DNA of 64,000 nt from assembly GCA_022747635.1 (NCBI GenBank), contig JAKTNV010000002.1, positions 2,380,501 through 2,444,500 on the forward strand, read 5' to 3'. Under the pieces are notes generated by a model, which made no database searches, was not told the origin of the DNA, and saw only the letters and a list, made by a program, of their open reading frames with translations. Both the position numbers and the translations under genes were made by a program. This document shows, piece by piece, positions 47,694-59,374 of the stretch (its first letter is position 1; every line of letters begins with the position of its first letter). This DNA is from Hetaerina americana (lineage: Eukaryota; Arthropoda; Insecta; Odonata; Calopterygidae).

Positions 47694-47806
47694 CCACAGC
47701 TTGGTTGCAGCTGAGTGCGGCCAGAGGTATCTCCCAAAATTGAACTCAAGGCTGCTGGTCAACAGCCCAGTGCTCTCTACCCACTCGACTGCCGCCTCCC
47801 AACGTG
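47694..47806 (-). mobile_element. Possible third tRNA-derived SINE, head region
   Basis: On the minus strand GGCAGTCGAGTGGGTAGAGA (box-A-like) is followed by a weak box-B-like TTGAGTTCAATTTTGG about 45 bases later. No cloverleaf closes well and only one copy is seen in the window. I favour a SINE remnant over a tRNA gene. Confidence 0.4.
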
Positions 47807-47903
47807 CTATGCTCTATATTCACTTGTGGCCCTCCGGAACAACTGGTCACTTTTCAGCGCAGTAGAATTTCATAAGTAAATTTTGTCTCTGGTGTATCTT
47901 AAT

Positions 47904-48192
47904 GGAGGGGATTGAAATGTTGCAGTGGCTAACGTCACAGGCTTCCCACCGGAAGAGCCTGGGTTCAAATCCTGGAGGCAACAAATATTTTTTCAATGGC
48001 GTCCCGATCCCTACTTGAGGTGCTTTGTGGAGAGCACTTTGAGGGAGTACGTCGTCCATTGGATGGGACCACTTTGCGCCTTTCGAAAATAGTAGACTAA
48101 TACTGACACCGGGTTTCCTTCCACCCTTCCTCTCCCATCCATCCCTAATGGCGCCTTAGCTAACGGTCGCATCTAATAACTACTACTACTAA
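47904..48192 (+). mobile_element. tRNA-derived SINE, family 2, near-complete copy
   Basis: Head GTGGCTAACGTCACAGGCTT and box-B-like GGGTTCAAATCCTGGAGGC, then body CCCGATCCCTACTTGAGGTG, CATTGGATGGGACC and ACCGGGTTTCCTTCCACCC. It ends in (TAC)n at 48177-48190. The order is the same as at 366-666. Confidence 0.8.
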
Positions 48193-49050
48193 CTTCATGG
48201 AATTTACACAACATAATAGAATGAAATGAGTAACTTTTTAAGTACGTGTGGAATTACAGTTACTTATTTCATTTCAATATTTATAAGTATTGTTTTAATT
48301 CTAACTTCCTTACTTAAATATTTATGGTAATATTCATAATTCACTCCATTACTGTGAATCCTTGAAGCCAAAGTGTTATTTGCTTCAGTTAAAATGTGCT
48401 TCATTACACTGTCACATGGATCAAAGTAACATATTAGTTAGTTGTCTTCATATTAAAACACGTATATTATCACTTTCACACACATGATGATGTATGATGC
48501 ATTTCACAATAGGAATGGATCATCAATGTTCTTAAAACATGTTGCTTGTTATCTCACTTAGGTGTTGAAGAACACTGGAATAAGTTCAACCATAAATTAT
48601 GTAGACTATCATAAGAGGAGTTGAATTTAGTTGAAAACCGGTAATGTCCATCTCTGATAATATACTTAAAAATTTATTTTTAATTGTGGCACAGTTCTGT
48701 CCTCAAAAGTTAATTTTTCACAAGTAGTTATCATTGCCATCCTATTTATTTTGTGCACAAAGAAAAGTACTTTTGCTGCAGTTTACAGATAGAATATAAT
48801 TAGGTTAATAAATTAATTAATTTCTTTTAATGTAATTACATTAATGATGCAGTGGAACCTCAAATAATGGCAGTCTCCCTGGCTTATGCCTCCAGTAAAG
48901 TAAGAAAAACAATTTACCCAGAATACCCACTTGATATTTTAAATTAACCTCCGATTAACGATCACTCTCAATAGTGGCCGTGGTCAATTAGTATGTATAT
49001 GCAGTCCTAAACACCAATACTCTCATCAATAGCCACTCAGACAGAGAGGA
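48193..49050. other. AT-rich intergenic sequence
   Basis: No open frame of note and no recognisable repeat. Confidence 0.4.
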
Positions 49051-51475
49051 AATGGATAGTATGTGCAGTGGGAATAATATAGAATTGGAAAACATGCTAT
49101 CGAGGCCAGGGATAAGCAAAAGAACAATGGTTCTGATAAATCACCCCATCGAAGACATGGTATTCCCCTCATTCTCTCCCCCAGGAGATTCACTCACCAT
49201 TCATGCCTTGAAGACGAGGAGATGGACTCTGCAAGCCATGTGGTTAAACTTTTGTCCAAACCCCTTGGCTCCAATCTAACTTCTATTTTGAACAAGCGCC
49301 TCTCTTTCACCTGCACCCCCATAGTAAATCACATGGAAATTCTCACTGAAGTATTGCATTTCTGCAAAAATCTCGGGTGGAAGGCATTTTGAGATTTGTA
49401 ACTGTCATTCCAGCGAGTTTCCGGGCCCCTTCACAATACCTAACATAGATTCAAGCCAACTTCTGCCTAAGAACCCAATCCCCTCACCCCAAATCATCCA
49501 ATTAAAATTTTTATAAACCTTCTCCTGTCCAGAATTTCCAACCCGTCTTTCCTCAAGTCCCTAAATCCTCGACCCAACCTATCTCCTCCCAAATCCACAG
49601 AACTAAGAAGGCTAATTAAGGATCCTAATATCATCATTACCTCCGCGGACCAAGGTTCAATGGTTCGTGTCTTAAACAGATCAGATTACATAAGGGAGGT
49701 TGACAGACAACTCTCGGATATGTCTGCATACCGGCAAATCCCCAAAGATCCAAACCCTGCACTTGAGAAGGAACTTATTGCATTTCTCGTGTCCGAAGGG
49801 CCAAATGAGGATCTATCTCCTTCAGACCTGGCCCTCCTCTCCCCTCCCTCACTCACGCACCCCTCATTTCTATATCCATCCAAAGATTCACAAGCCTGGG
49901 AATCCCAGTCATCCGATTTTATCCTCCCGTCACTCCCCAACCGAAAGAATCTCTGCATTTGTAGACCACTATCTCCAACCGATAGTCCATTCCCTACCGT
50001 CACACACCAAAGATTCATACCATTTCCTGGAAAGATTAAAATCAACCTCCCTCCCTGCAGATACCGAGATTACTATGGCCACTATAGATGCAACATCCCT
50101 ATACACATCGATTCCCCACTCAGAAGGTCTCTTTGCTCTCCAGCACTACGTATCCCAATGCCCTGAGCCACACATTCCCAGCTAAGATTTTCTTCTTAGC
50201 CTTTCCGAGTTCATCCTTACCCATAATGCCTTCTCCTTTAACGATAAATTCTTCTGGGAGATCAAGGGTTGTGTCAAAGGCAGCAGGTTAAGCCCTTCCT
50301 ATGCAAAACCTCTTTCTTGGCCTCGCAGAGAAAAATTCCTGCTAAAACAACCCCTGGAACCTCTATTGTGGCTCAGATATATCCATGATATTTTCCTTCT
50401 CTGGTCACATGGTACTGATTCCCGGAAAACTGTCATTTCTGACCTCAACGCTTCGTCCTATGTGTTCTTCAATTCTATGGTTTCCTCCTCCCAAATCACC
50501 TTCCGAGATGTAAATGTAACGATAATAGACCAAACATTTCACACCAAAATAAAACCCACCAATAAACAACAATACTTACATTATAGCAGTTGCCACCCGT
50601 ATCACACCAAACGCTCCATTCCTTACTCCTTGTCCATAAGAGGACACAGAATTTGCAATGACCCCGACTTCCTTGATAATTTCCTTTCAAGTCTACACTG
50701 TTCCCTCCTCAAACGAGGTTATCCCGAATCCCTCCTGAACAAAAGAATCCGAAAACATGCCTACACTCCCCAACCTTCCCCTGCTGCGGCACCCCACCCT
50801 CTTTCAATTTGCACCAAATACTTCCCGGGCTTAGAATCTATACGATCAATCCTAAAAGACCTCTACCCTATCCACAAAAATCATTATGCCACCGCCAACC
50901 TTTTTCCCAAATGTCCCTCAGTTACTTTCAAACGCCCCGCCAATTTATCAGATCTTCTCAAAGCAACCAATCCACTCCTTAAATCCCCACCCCAGCCCAA
51001 AACCACTCCCACGCCATGCAATAAAGTTAGATGCAAAACATGTCCTATTTCCAAAACCAGAATCCCATCCCTCTCCCGCCTGCTTTTTAATTCTCTCCCT
51101 TCAATTCCCTACTCTACTTGAACATCCAGCACTGTAGTTGACCTTCTGAAGTGCAAACTTTGCCCTGCCTTTTATCTTGGATAGTGGACCACACCCCTTA
51201 ATATTAGAATTAATGACCACTGAGCCTCATGAAAGAATTCTTCCCTGATTGATATTCTCCCTATCCCCAAACACGCCTCCGAACACAACACTCCCTTTGA
51301 TAAAAGCTATAGTGTATCCATAATAGCATCCCTCCTACCCTATGATCCTCCACTGAAACTCAAAACAATATAGAATCTGGCTCTTGGATTCCTGAAATTG
51401 CCCAGATATTCCCTCAGTTCTGTCCCTCTCTTCCTTGAGAAATGTGGCTTGGACCACCAAAAATTCGCAACCTAG
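49051..51475 (+). mobile_element. Penelope-like element: decayed RT with GIY-YIG-like end
   Basis: The coding remnant is spread over three frames with many stops. In order it shows an N-terminal region (LNFCPNPLAPI near 49250) and MVRVLNRSDYIREVDRQLSD (49660). These are followed by FYIHPKIHKPGNPSHPILSS, HSPTERISAFVDHYLQPIV and TIDATSLYTSIPHSEGLFAL (49870-50140), which are the Penelope-type RT fingers and palm. Next come SFNDKFFWEIKGCVKGSRLS (about 50240) and WLRYIHDIFLLWSHG (about 50370). The catalytic YIDD is changed to YIHD. YLHYSSCHPYHTKRSIPYSL then RGYPESLLNKRI follow. The end has KVRCKTCPI and VVDLLKCKLCPAFYLG (about 51135), matching the start of the GIY-YIG endonuclease of Penelope-like elements. 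Inactive. Confidence 0.85.
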
Positions 51476-51504
51476 TGAGTTTCTTTTCTTTTTTAATGTT
51501 ACTA

Positions 51505-51611
51505 TGTATGTGTGTGCGTATATATGTGTGTATGTATGTATGTATGTGTGTGTATGTATGTGTGTGTGTGTGTATATATATACACACACACACACATATA
51601 TATATATATAT
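51505..51611. repeat. Compound (TG)n/(TA)n microsatellite
   Basis: TGTATG and TG repeats grade into CA and TA repeats and end exactly where LINE A copy 3 begins. Confidence 0.95.
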
Positions 51612-53923
51612 CCCTCCCCGGACTACAACCTTGACGTGGTGGAAGGGCTTGGGCGTTCCGATGACCCCTAGAGCTGTGCTGGCAGGAGTAATAAAAATTG
51701 CTCCTGGTAGGGTCACCCATGCCAGATAGGTCGACGGTTAGGAGCCAGATGAAAGGTAGTCCACGCAACGTCTGTTCCTCAATGAGGCGGCTGCAATGGC
51801 GTCTGACCCCAGTGGGGCGGCCAGTAAGTGATGGTGTCATGTTAAAAACACTATTGAGGAAGGCCACGGGAAACCACCTCAATTATCATTCCCAAGAAAA
51901 ATATGATTGACAATAGAGATATTTTGAGTCCTGGCAACCACGGGGCTCGGCCCAAACGGCAGTGTGTCGTGCCCGGCAGCGGGGGAGGCAAGGCTTCCTC
52001 GGTCGTCATCCCACGAAACCCTTGCAAGGGAAAACCAGCAGCAGCAGGACAGAAGACGCAGGAGAAGAAGACCAAATTAGTTAGAATAGGAACGTGGAAT
52101 GTTAGGACAATGATGAGGACAGGGAAATTGGAGAATGTTAAGCGAGAGATGGGAAGGGGAAATATAGATATTTTAGGTCTATGCGAGGTGAGATGGAAAG
52201 ATAGCGGGGATTACTGGAGTGATAAGTATAGAATAATACACAGCGGCGGGGACGAGAGCCAACGAGGGGTTGCCATAGTATTAAATGAAGAGGTAGGAAG
52301 AAGCGTAGTTAACATAGAGCAGGTAACGGATAGATTATTACTAGTAGAGATAAAAGCAGAACCGAGGAACTTGGTTATTATATAGGTATACATGCCACCG
52401 AGCAACCATAAGGAAGAAGAGGTGGATAGGATGTACGATCAGTTAGAGGACATAATCGCGTGTGTTCCTGCAGGGAAACATTTGATAGTGATGGGGGATT
52501 GGAATGCGACGGTAGGCGAAGGAAGAGATGGTGTTGAGGTCGGGGACTACCGTTTAGGCACGAGGAATGACCACGGGGAGAAAGCAGTTGAGTTCTGCAG
52601 GTGACAGGGATTAGTCATCACCAACACTTGGTTTAGAAACCACAAAAGACGCAGGTATACATGGAAAATGCCAGGTGACTCAGAAAGGTATCAGCTAGAT
52701 TATATTCTGGTTAGATACAGGTTTAGGAACAGTGTGATAAATTCCCACAGCTTCCCGGGAGCGGATGCGGACTCAGACCACAATTTAGTTGTTATGAAAT
52801 GTAGCGTACGTTTCAAAAAGATAAGGCAGGGGCGGCGAGTTAGAAAATGGAATGTAGAAGCATTAAATGGGTTGAAAAGGAAGGAATACCAACAGGCGGT
52901 AGAGAAAATCATGGAGGATGGTAAAGGGCTTAGTACTATCGAAGAAAAATGGGAAATGATCAAGAAAGGGTTGTCTAAAGCCGCAAAAGGCACTATTGGA
53001 ACCGTTAACGCTAAAAGGACTAGGAAACCATGGATCACGGATGGGATGATTACAAAGATGGATGAGCGGCGAAACGGAAGAATATAGATACAGAATTAGG
53101 CAAAATGAAGTACAAAGAATTGAACAATAAATTGAGGCAGGCAACAAATAAAGCAAAGGAAGCATGGTGGAAGACGCAGTGCGAGGATATGGAAAGTTTG
53201 CAGAGGAAGGGTGAAATCGGTGCGCTGTACAGCAAAGTTAAATCGTTATCGGGAAGTAAGAAAGGAAGAGCTATGCTAACAGGTAGAGATAAGGTGGGTA
53301 AAGTAATAGTTGACGCAGGAAAGATCCAAGAGAGATGGAAAGAGTATATAGAAGAAATGTATAGTAAAGAACTCAGACCAACAAAGTTAGACATTGAAAA
53401 AGAAAATGACGTAGAGGAAGACAGCTTAGGTCCAGGCATACTAGACAATGAAATAGAAAGGGCATTAAGGGAGATGAAACTAAATAAGGCCGTGGGTGTA
53501 GATAACATTCCCGTGGAACTTTTAAAATGCTTAGGAAAATGTGGGAGGAAGAGGCTATATGGGCTGATCCGTAGTACTTATGAGGAGGGAATCTGGCCGG
53601 AAGACTTTGTGAGATCAGTTTTAGTTCCTATTCCGAAAAAGGTAAAGGCCATGTCATGTGAGGACTATAGGACAATTAGTTTGATATCCCACGCAGCTAA
53701 AGTTGTTCTCAGGATCATAAACAAAAGGATAGGGAGTAGGGCAAATGATTACTTAGGGGATGATCAGTTTGGGTTTAGAAAGGGGAGAGGTACGCGCGAT
53801 GCCATAGTAGTAATGAGATTATTAATCGAGAGGAATATAGAACACAACCAGGAGGTATTTGCCTGTTTCGTAGATTTCGAAAAAGCGTTTGATAGAGTGA
53901 ATTGGGAAAAACTAATGAGTATA

Positions 53924-55255
53924 CTACCTTGATCAAAAATTTCCCGGAATTTATTCAGAAAATTAAAAATACAAGTTTATTCATCTAAATCTATATTGTC
54001 CCCTTCAAAGTAATCCCCATCGACTGCAACACACTTATGCCAGCGCTTGATCCAATCCTCGAAACATTTTTTATATTCGGTTTTCGGTATGTCCATCAGT
54101 GCTTCCTGCGATTTTTCCATTACTTCCTCTCGGCTGCTAAAACGCGTTCCCCGTAATGGTTTTTTAACTCGATTGAACAGAAAGAAGTCACAGGGAGCCA
54201 AATCAGGTGAATTCGGTGGCTGTTGGATGGTATTTGTTGCATTTTTCGTCAAAAAATTACGAATAATGATAGCACTGTGCGACGGTGCGTTATCATGGTG
54301 CAAACTCCACGAGTTTTCTGCCCACATTTCTGGTCTCTTTCGGCGAATTGCTTCACGCAAACGTCTCATAACGCCCAAATAATACTCTTTGTTTACTGTC
54401 TGGCCTTCTGGCAAAAATTCATGATGCACTACACCGTTGTAATCCATGAAAACCGTCAGCATTGCCTTCTTTTTTGACTGAAAACGACGTGGTTTTTTTG
54501 GTCTCGGCTCATTTGGTGAACGCCATTCACTTGCCTGATGTCTGGATTGCGTGTCGTACTCATAAACCCACGTCTCGTCTCCAGTAATGATCCTTTTGAT
54601 GAATGTGGGATCGGATTCAGCCTCGCAAATCATGTCTTTTGCGACGTCAACACGGTCTCTTTTTTGCATGAAATTGAGGTCTTTTGGCACCAACTTTGCT
54701 GCTACACGACGGAAACCCAAATCATTAACCACAATGTCTTGGGCGGATCCATAGGCAATGTTCAAGTCCTCCGCTATTTCTCTGATGGTTAATTTGCGGT
54801 TATTGACCAACATTTCTTTTACTTTATCAATTTTTTCACCGACTTTCGATGTCGATGGTCTGCCACTGCGTTCATCATCTTCGATTGACTCACGACCACT
54901 TCTGAACCGCTCGTGCCACTGGTAAACGACCGTTTTTTTTAGAGAATCGTTGCCGAAACACTTTTCCAACATTTCCAACGTCCGTGCGCCACTAAATCCG
55001 TTTTTTACGCAAAATTTAATACAAGTTCGTTGTTGCAAATTTAAATCCATTTCTGAAATTGTAAAAAATCGCCAACACACACAGAGATAGATGTACTCTT
55101 GGCTACGTAACTTTTGCAAATGTCAAGTTATGACACTAAGATTTAAAGGGAATATCAACAACAGATGTACCAATTTAACAAAAAAAACAGAACTCAAATC
55201 GGAACGATGGGAGCGCCACACGGTGGTTATTCCGGGAACTTTTTGATCAAGGTAG
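53924..55255 (-). mobile_element. Mariner A copy 2, full length, intact
   Basis: 1332 bases flanked by TA at 53922-53923 and 55256-55257. Excision would restore the LINE A codons for MSILQKIGI. Terminal inverted repeats begin CTACCTTGATCAAAAA at both ends. Length and internal layout are the same as at 37291-38622, in the opposite orientation. Confidence 0.95.
53977..55050 (-). CDS. Mariner transposase, intact (copy A2)
   Basis: Second copy of the DD34D mariner transposase, 357 residues from ATG 55050, on the minus strand. It has the same DNA-binding N-terminal half and the same three catalytic aspartates (D158, D253, D288) as copy A1. Against A1 I see two substitutions: Ser instead of Ile at 249, four residues before D253, and Pro instead of Gln at 279, in the loop before SPDLAPCD. 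Position 249 is inside the conserved strand leading to HHDN, so Ser there could reduce activity; this is inference. The low divergence and uninterrupted frame point to a recent insertion, later than LINE A decay had begun. Confidence 0.95.
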   Translation of the reverse strand: MDLNLQQRTCIKFCVKNGFSGARTLEMLEKCFGNDSLKKTVVYQWHERFRSGRESIEDDERSGRPSTSKVGEKIDKVKEMLVNNRKLTIREIAEDLNIAYGSAQDIVVNDLGFRRVAAKLVPKDLNFMQKRDRVDVAKDMICEAESDPTFIKRIITGDETWVYEYDTQSRHQASEWRSPNEPRPKKPRRFQSKKKAMLTVFMDYNGVVHHEFLPEGQTVNKEYYLGVMRRLREAIRRKRPEMWAENSWSLHHDNAPSHSAIIIRNFLTKNATNTIQQPPNSPDLAPCDFFLFNRVKKPLRGTRFSSREEVMEKSQEALMDIPKTEYKKCFEDWIKRWHKCVAVDGDYFEGDNIDLDE

Positions 55256-56312
55256 TATTGCAGAAAATAGGAATAGATTGGAGGGAAAGGAGGCTAATCC
55301 GCAACCTGTATATGTCTCAGACTGCTCAGGTGCGAGTGGGGAACGGGGAATCCGGTTGGCAGTGTTAGGAAGGGGTGTAAGGCAGGGTTGCCCATTATCA
55401 CCGTTGCTGTTCAACCTGTATGCAGAGGAAATGATCAAAGAGGCATGGGAAGAACTGGAGGTAGGAATAAAGGTGGGTGGGGAATTCGTAAATCGGTTAT
55501 GTTCCTTGATGACCAAGCTTTGTTTTGTCAGTCAGCCAAGGGGTTGCAAGCATTGCTGAGTGAATTGGAAATTCAGTGCAACAGGTATGGGATGAGAATC
55601 AATATTAATAAAACAAAGGTGATGCGATTTTCTAGAAAGAAAAAGGCTAAGCTATAAATTAAAATAGGAGCGCAAAAACTAGAGCGGGTAGAACAGTTTT
55701 CGTATCTCGAAAGTGTTTTGGACCAACACCGTCCAAGTAGTAGGGACGTAAGGAGAAGAATTGCACTAGGCAAAGAGGCTTTCACAAGGAGGAGGGAGTT
55801 AATGACAGGGACTTTGAGTAAGGATGTTAAGAAAAGACTCGTAAAAACTTTGATATGGAGCATAGCTATGTACGGTGCGGAAACGTGGTCATTGAAGCAG
55901 GAGGATAGACGTAGATTGGAGGCTTTTGAAATGTTGGTTTGGAGAAGAATGGAGAAGGTGAAATGGACAGAGAAGAAAACAAATGAGGAAGTACTTGGTA
56001 TGGTGGGTGAAGAGAGGGGTTTGTTGGGAGCAATCCTATGGAGGCAGGAAAAGTGGATGAAGGGGTTGTTGACCGGCAGTGGGATGTTGAAGACTGTGAT
56101 AGAGGGTAGAATGTTGGGCAAAAGAGGAAAGGGAAGGAACAGGATAGGGATGTTGGACGGGATGAAGGGAGGAAGAAAGTACTCAGAGATGAAGAGGGAC
56201 CTGATATAGAGTAGGATGATGGAATATTTATTTTTGTAGGAGTAATAAAATATTTGTTTAGTAGTTGTGTCCATCCAAAAACCTACCTTAACCGGTAGAT
56301 TACCTTAAAAAA

Positions 56313-56325
56313 AAAAATAAATAAA

Positions 56326-56401
<76 letters not shown>

Positions 56402-56408
56402 TATATAA
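56313..56408. repeat. (AAAT)n and (AT)n microsatellite
   Basis: Short AAAT repeats, then AT repeats interrupted by GTATGTATGTG, directly after the LINE A 3' end. Confidence 0.95.
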
Positions 56409-56439
56409 TGTATATACAAATATGAAGAATATCACCAGT

Positions 56440-57240
56440 GACAGCACAAACATATACCTATGTAAACTTTGATTAAAAACTTATCGCAGAAACACAAGGT
56501 AAAATCATGAATATATTTGACATTTTAATGGCAAGGCCACCATCTTCAGGGTGCTATTCTTGGCGGAAGAGAGGGGAGCATGTGTGATGCAGGAACATAA
56601 GCGATGGAGCGTGAATGGCCAAGGAGGTAAGATGGGACGGTGGATATTGAATGATTTTATTGGATGGTGTTCAGTCCAAGAGGTTTGAACAATTTAAGTA
56701 CCCATAGGTGGGTAATCTTGCATATTTCTCACCTCTATGCTGCTTGCAAATTCAGGGAGGTTTTCAATCTCTGAAACAAAGAAGCAGTTATCAAAGGATT
56801 GAATGTAGGAAGCATTGTGAATAGGAATTAAAGGTATAGAGAATTAAGAAAGGTGGGAGATTCAGTGGAGTAGCAGTGGTAATTCATGCAGGGGGAATTG
56901 GTGGTGGTACATTTACGCATGTGGAAGGCAGAATAGAAGTTACACAAGAGGCAGTGTATGTTTTTTGAAATGCAGGTGGTAAGGGAATGAATCTTGGGCT
57001 GGGATTTTGTCATCAGGGAGGCAGCAGGTCAAAGAAGATGGTAACATGATGTGGAGAGGGTTGGAGGAGGGACGGCGGCCCACAGATGGCCTTGTTGATT
57101 TGAGGAAGTCCTGTGGGTTCGAAGGGCATTAAAAGAATAAGATTGAGGTACAATGTGGAAATAAATGTGATGTGGATCAAAGGGTAGAGCGTTTGACTAC
57201 TGGCCAGAGAGCCTGCTTTTATATGTTGGACTATATACAC
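56440..57240 (-). mobile_element. Penelope-like element, C-terminal end and terminal repeat
   Basis: On the minus strand a decayed frame includes TTCISKNIHCLLCNFYSAFH (about 56970), matching the zinc-binding lead-in and GIY-YIG start of Penelope-like proteins. It is followed near 56790 by NCFFVSEIENLPEFASSIEV, the usual C-terminal segment. At 56525-56570 the plus strand has GGCCACCATCTTCAGGGTGC, typical of Penelope-like ends. The RT is absent, so the copy is 5'-truncated. Stops break the frame. Its orientation is opposite to the element at 49051. Confidence 0.65.
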
Positions 57241-57631
57241 ATAAAAGGAGGTATTTTTTACTGCTAAATGTTATTATGATAACACAATTGTTTCTAAGAC
57301 TCATTGATTTGAAAATGCCATTTTAGGAGAGAACCTAAAAATCAGTGAAAATTAAAAGTAGTCAAATGTTATAAGATGTCATTGCCCCATCATGATATTG
57401 ATTCTGACCACATTTTACATGCCCATTAGTAACAATATAAAGACATTTTTTAATAACAAATTTATTCCTGAGCCAAAACTTTACATTTTGGTACATTTAA
57501 AATTATATAAATAAATAAACAATAAATATTATCTTTTCACTGCCAACCATACAATTGGGAGTTATTATCAATCTATAGCTGCCACATCTTTAAGAAACAG
57601 TTAATATATATTTTCTTTGGTGCTAATTGAC
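57241..57631. other. Presumed 3' UTR and downstream sequence of the DAGLA gene
   Basis: AT-rich, no repeat recognised. On the minus strand AATAAA lies at 57466-57461, about 165 bases past the stop codon, and is a plausible polyadenylation signal. Confidence 0.45.
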
Positions 57632-59374
57632 TCAAACGCTACTCTCTCCCTGTCCAACCGAGTGCATCTGGAAGGGATACTTCGTAACTCTTGGACCATT
57701 TACCAGACAAGGCGAGACTGAAGTGTGGGAGGAACATTGGGACATATAAGAGGCGGAAGACACTGTCGGAGATGCAAGCGAGGCTGATGGTTGGTTCACT
57801 TCCCCCCTCACCAATGATCCACCGCCACCAGACTGGAGGGGGTCAGCCTTCCAGGAGGCTTTCGGCACACCCCTCCAACTGCTCGCAACATTAGCACCTG
57901 CAGTGGCCGACACTGACATGGCATCCTCCCTCCTGTTACTTGTACTGAAATCCCCCAAATCGAATGTCACCTGCTTGGAGGAGCTCGATTGAGCTGACTC
58001 AAAACTTTGGTCCTCGGAACTTGATGTTACCATCGGCAACATTGAACCTGTGTCCCCGACAAGGCCCATGCAAACATTGTCCCCATCCAAGGAGTCTCCA
58101 AGTCGCTGGGAACGAACAGCAACACGCCCACGTCTACACGGTGGCGTCACGAACACCTCGGATCCTGCTTGCGCACCCAACACAAGTCCTAGACTGGCCC
58201 TTGAGCTAATGCTGGACACCTCCGACAAAGACTCTGGTGTGGCCAGGGGAGCCAGGCCGAGCCAGTCATCATGGACCAGGTCCACTCTTCCTGGACTTAG
58301 AACTCCACTGGTGGTGGACCATTGTCCCAGCAGCGGGGGCCACTGACCGACGGAAGGGGATTTGCAAATGGGGGATTGACGTTGGCAGACCTCTTCCAGT
58401 ATGGAGGGATATTCCCATGGCGAGAGAAGGGGGTGGGGGGCCAACGGGGGTGATGTGGCGGTCGCCGTTGTTGCCGTGGCAGCCATTGTTGACGCGTAAG
58501 AGGAAGAGGATGAAGATCCAGACACGAGACCATTGTGGCCATTGGCCCCGGACATCTGGAGGAAGGGCTTTACTGTCACCGTTGATGATGGCGTTGCAAC
58601 GGCTTCGGGCCCAAAACTTGTTTCAAGGCAGAGGCGATGGGGAGGGGTCTTGGCGGGGGAGCCAAGGAGCAGGTGGCAGCACTCTGGGTCTTCTTCGGCT
58701 GGGGCACAGGATGCATTAGGTGGGGCACTATCACTTGCGGGTGACACCAGGCGTGCAGGTTTGGCTGGTCCAGCGTGAGTTATAACCTAGAAACCATTTC
58801 CTAGGCCTTATTAACCTTCAATTGACAGAAATTAGCCACCAATGGAATATTAAAAGGGTGCCTACATACCAACTTTTCACTGGGGTAATGTCAACCATTC
58901 AGTGTGGGTAATGACCAGGAAATGGGGGTGTAAGTTTATTCAAGACTTAGCAGTTTTTTAACTTATAAATGGGCCATTACCTGCTCTCTGACTGATCATT
59001 TTCATTGACAGAGTTCTGTTGACGTTTTCCATACCCAGAAATCACCTGGGACAAAATGAAATTAAAAGCAAAAATGAGAAAAGACTACACATACCATTTT
59101 CTATAAAATAAATAAACCAAAGAATAAATAATTTTAAAATAAAGCTGGGCAATTAAAACAACTTACAGCATCAATACAAACAAATAAAAATAATGAAGAA
59201 ATGAGTTATTTAAAATGATCTGCTAAAGACTTGAAACTCACCTTGTTTAAGGCCTCCAATACCTTATCGGGCATATGGTCTTGTATCATTACTGGAGAGA
59301 TTAGCACTTCATCAAAATCAGTGTTGTTAGCCCACAAGGCCTGGTAAACTGGCTCATGCTTGTTAAGTACCTGT
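57632..59374 (-). CDS. DAGLA: Diacylglycerol lipase alpha-like (DAGLA / inaE), last two exons
   Basis: Partial gene on the minus strand. Sn1-specific diacylglycerol lipase is a plasma-membrane serine hydrolase that releases 2-arachidonoylglycerol from diacylglycerol; the Drosophila counterpart is inaE. The penultimate exon here, about 59374-59242, encodes HEPVYQALWANNTDFDEVLI, then SPVMIQDHMPDKVLEALNK. This is the end of the lipase domain; family members read EVLISPxMxxxHxPxxVxEALNKV. The last exon, 58786-57632, joins in phase 0 and adds 384 residues: VITHAGPAKPARLVSPASD, a Ser/Pro/Ala-rich tail, and LATPESLSEVSSISSR, which resembles the LATMESLSDTESLYS segment of mammalian DAGLA. The stop is at 57634-57632. 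The membrane segments and the catalytic Ser/Asp/His are not in the window. Acceptors at 59375 or 59371 are both possible for the first exon shown. Confidence 0.85.

Larger units (their letters stand above)
51612..56304 (+). mobile_element. LINE A copy 3, near full length, interrupted by mariner A2
   Basis: About 3.36 kb of LINE A once the 1334-base mariner insertion is removed. It starts directly after (TA)n with CCCTCCCCGGACTACAACCT and ends with GGTAGATTACC, followed by A-rich and (AT)n sequence. The endonuclease frame (51975-52383) begins near VRIGTWNVRTMMRTGKLENV and is cut by a TAG at 52384 where other copies read CAG. It resumes with MGDWNATVGEGRDGVEVGDY (about 52490) and ends with DSDHNLVVMKCSVRF (about 52770). 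The RT frame at 53105-53923 contains IPVELLKCLGKCGRK, DDQFGFRKGRGTRDAI and ACFVDFEKAFDRVNWEK. After the mariner it continues (55258-56209) with RQGCPLSPLLFNLYAEEM, MFLDDQALFCQSAKG and IALGKEAFTRRRELM. Stops at several points show it is dead. Confidence 0.92.

Noticed and set aside
57175..57240. tRNA-like text AAAGGGTAGAGCGTTTGACT
   Set aside because: Only a box-A-like half is present with no box B, and it borders a Penelope-like remnant.
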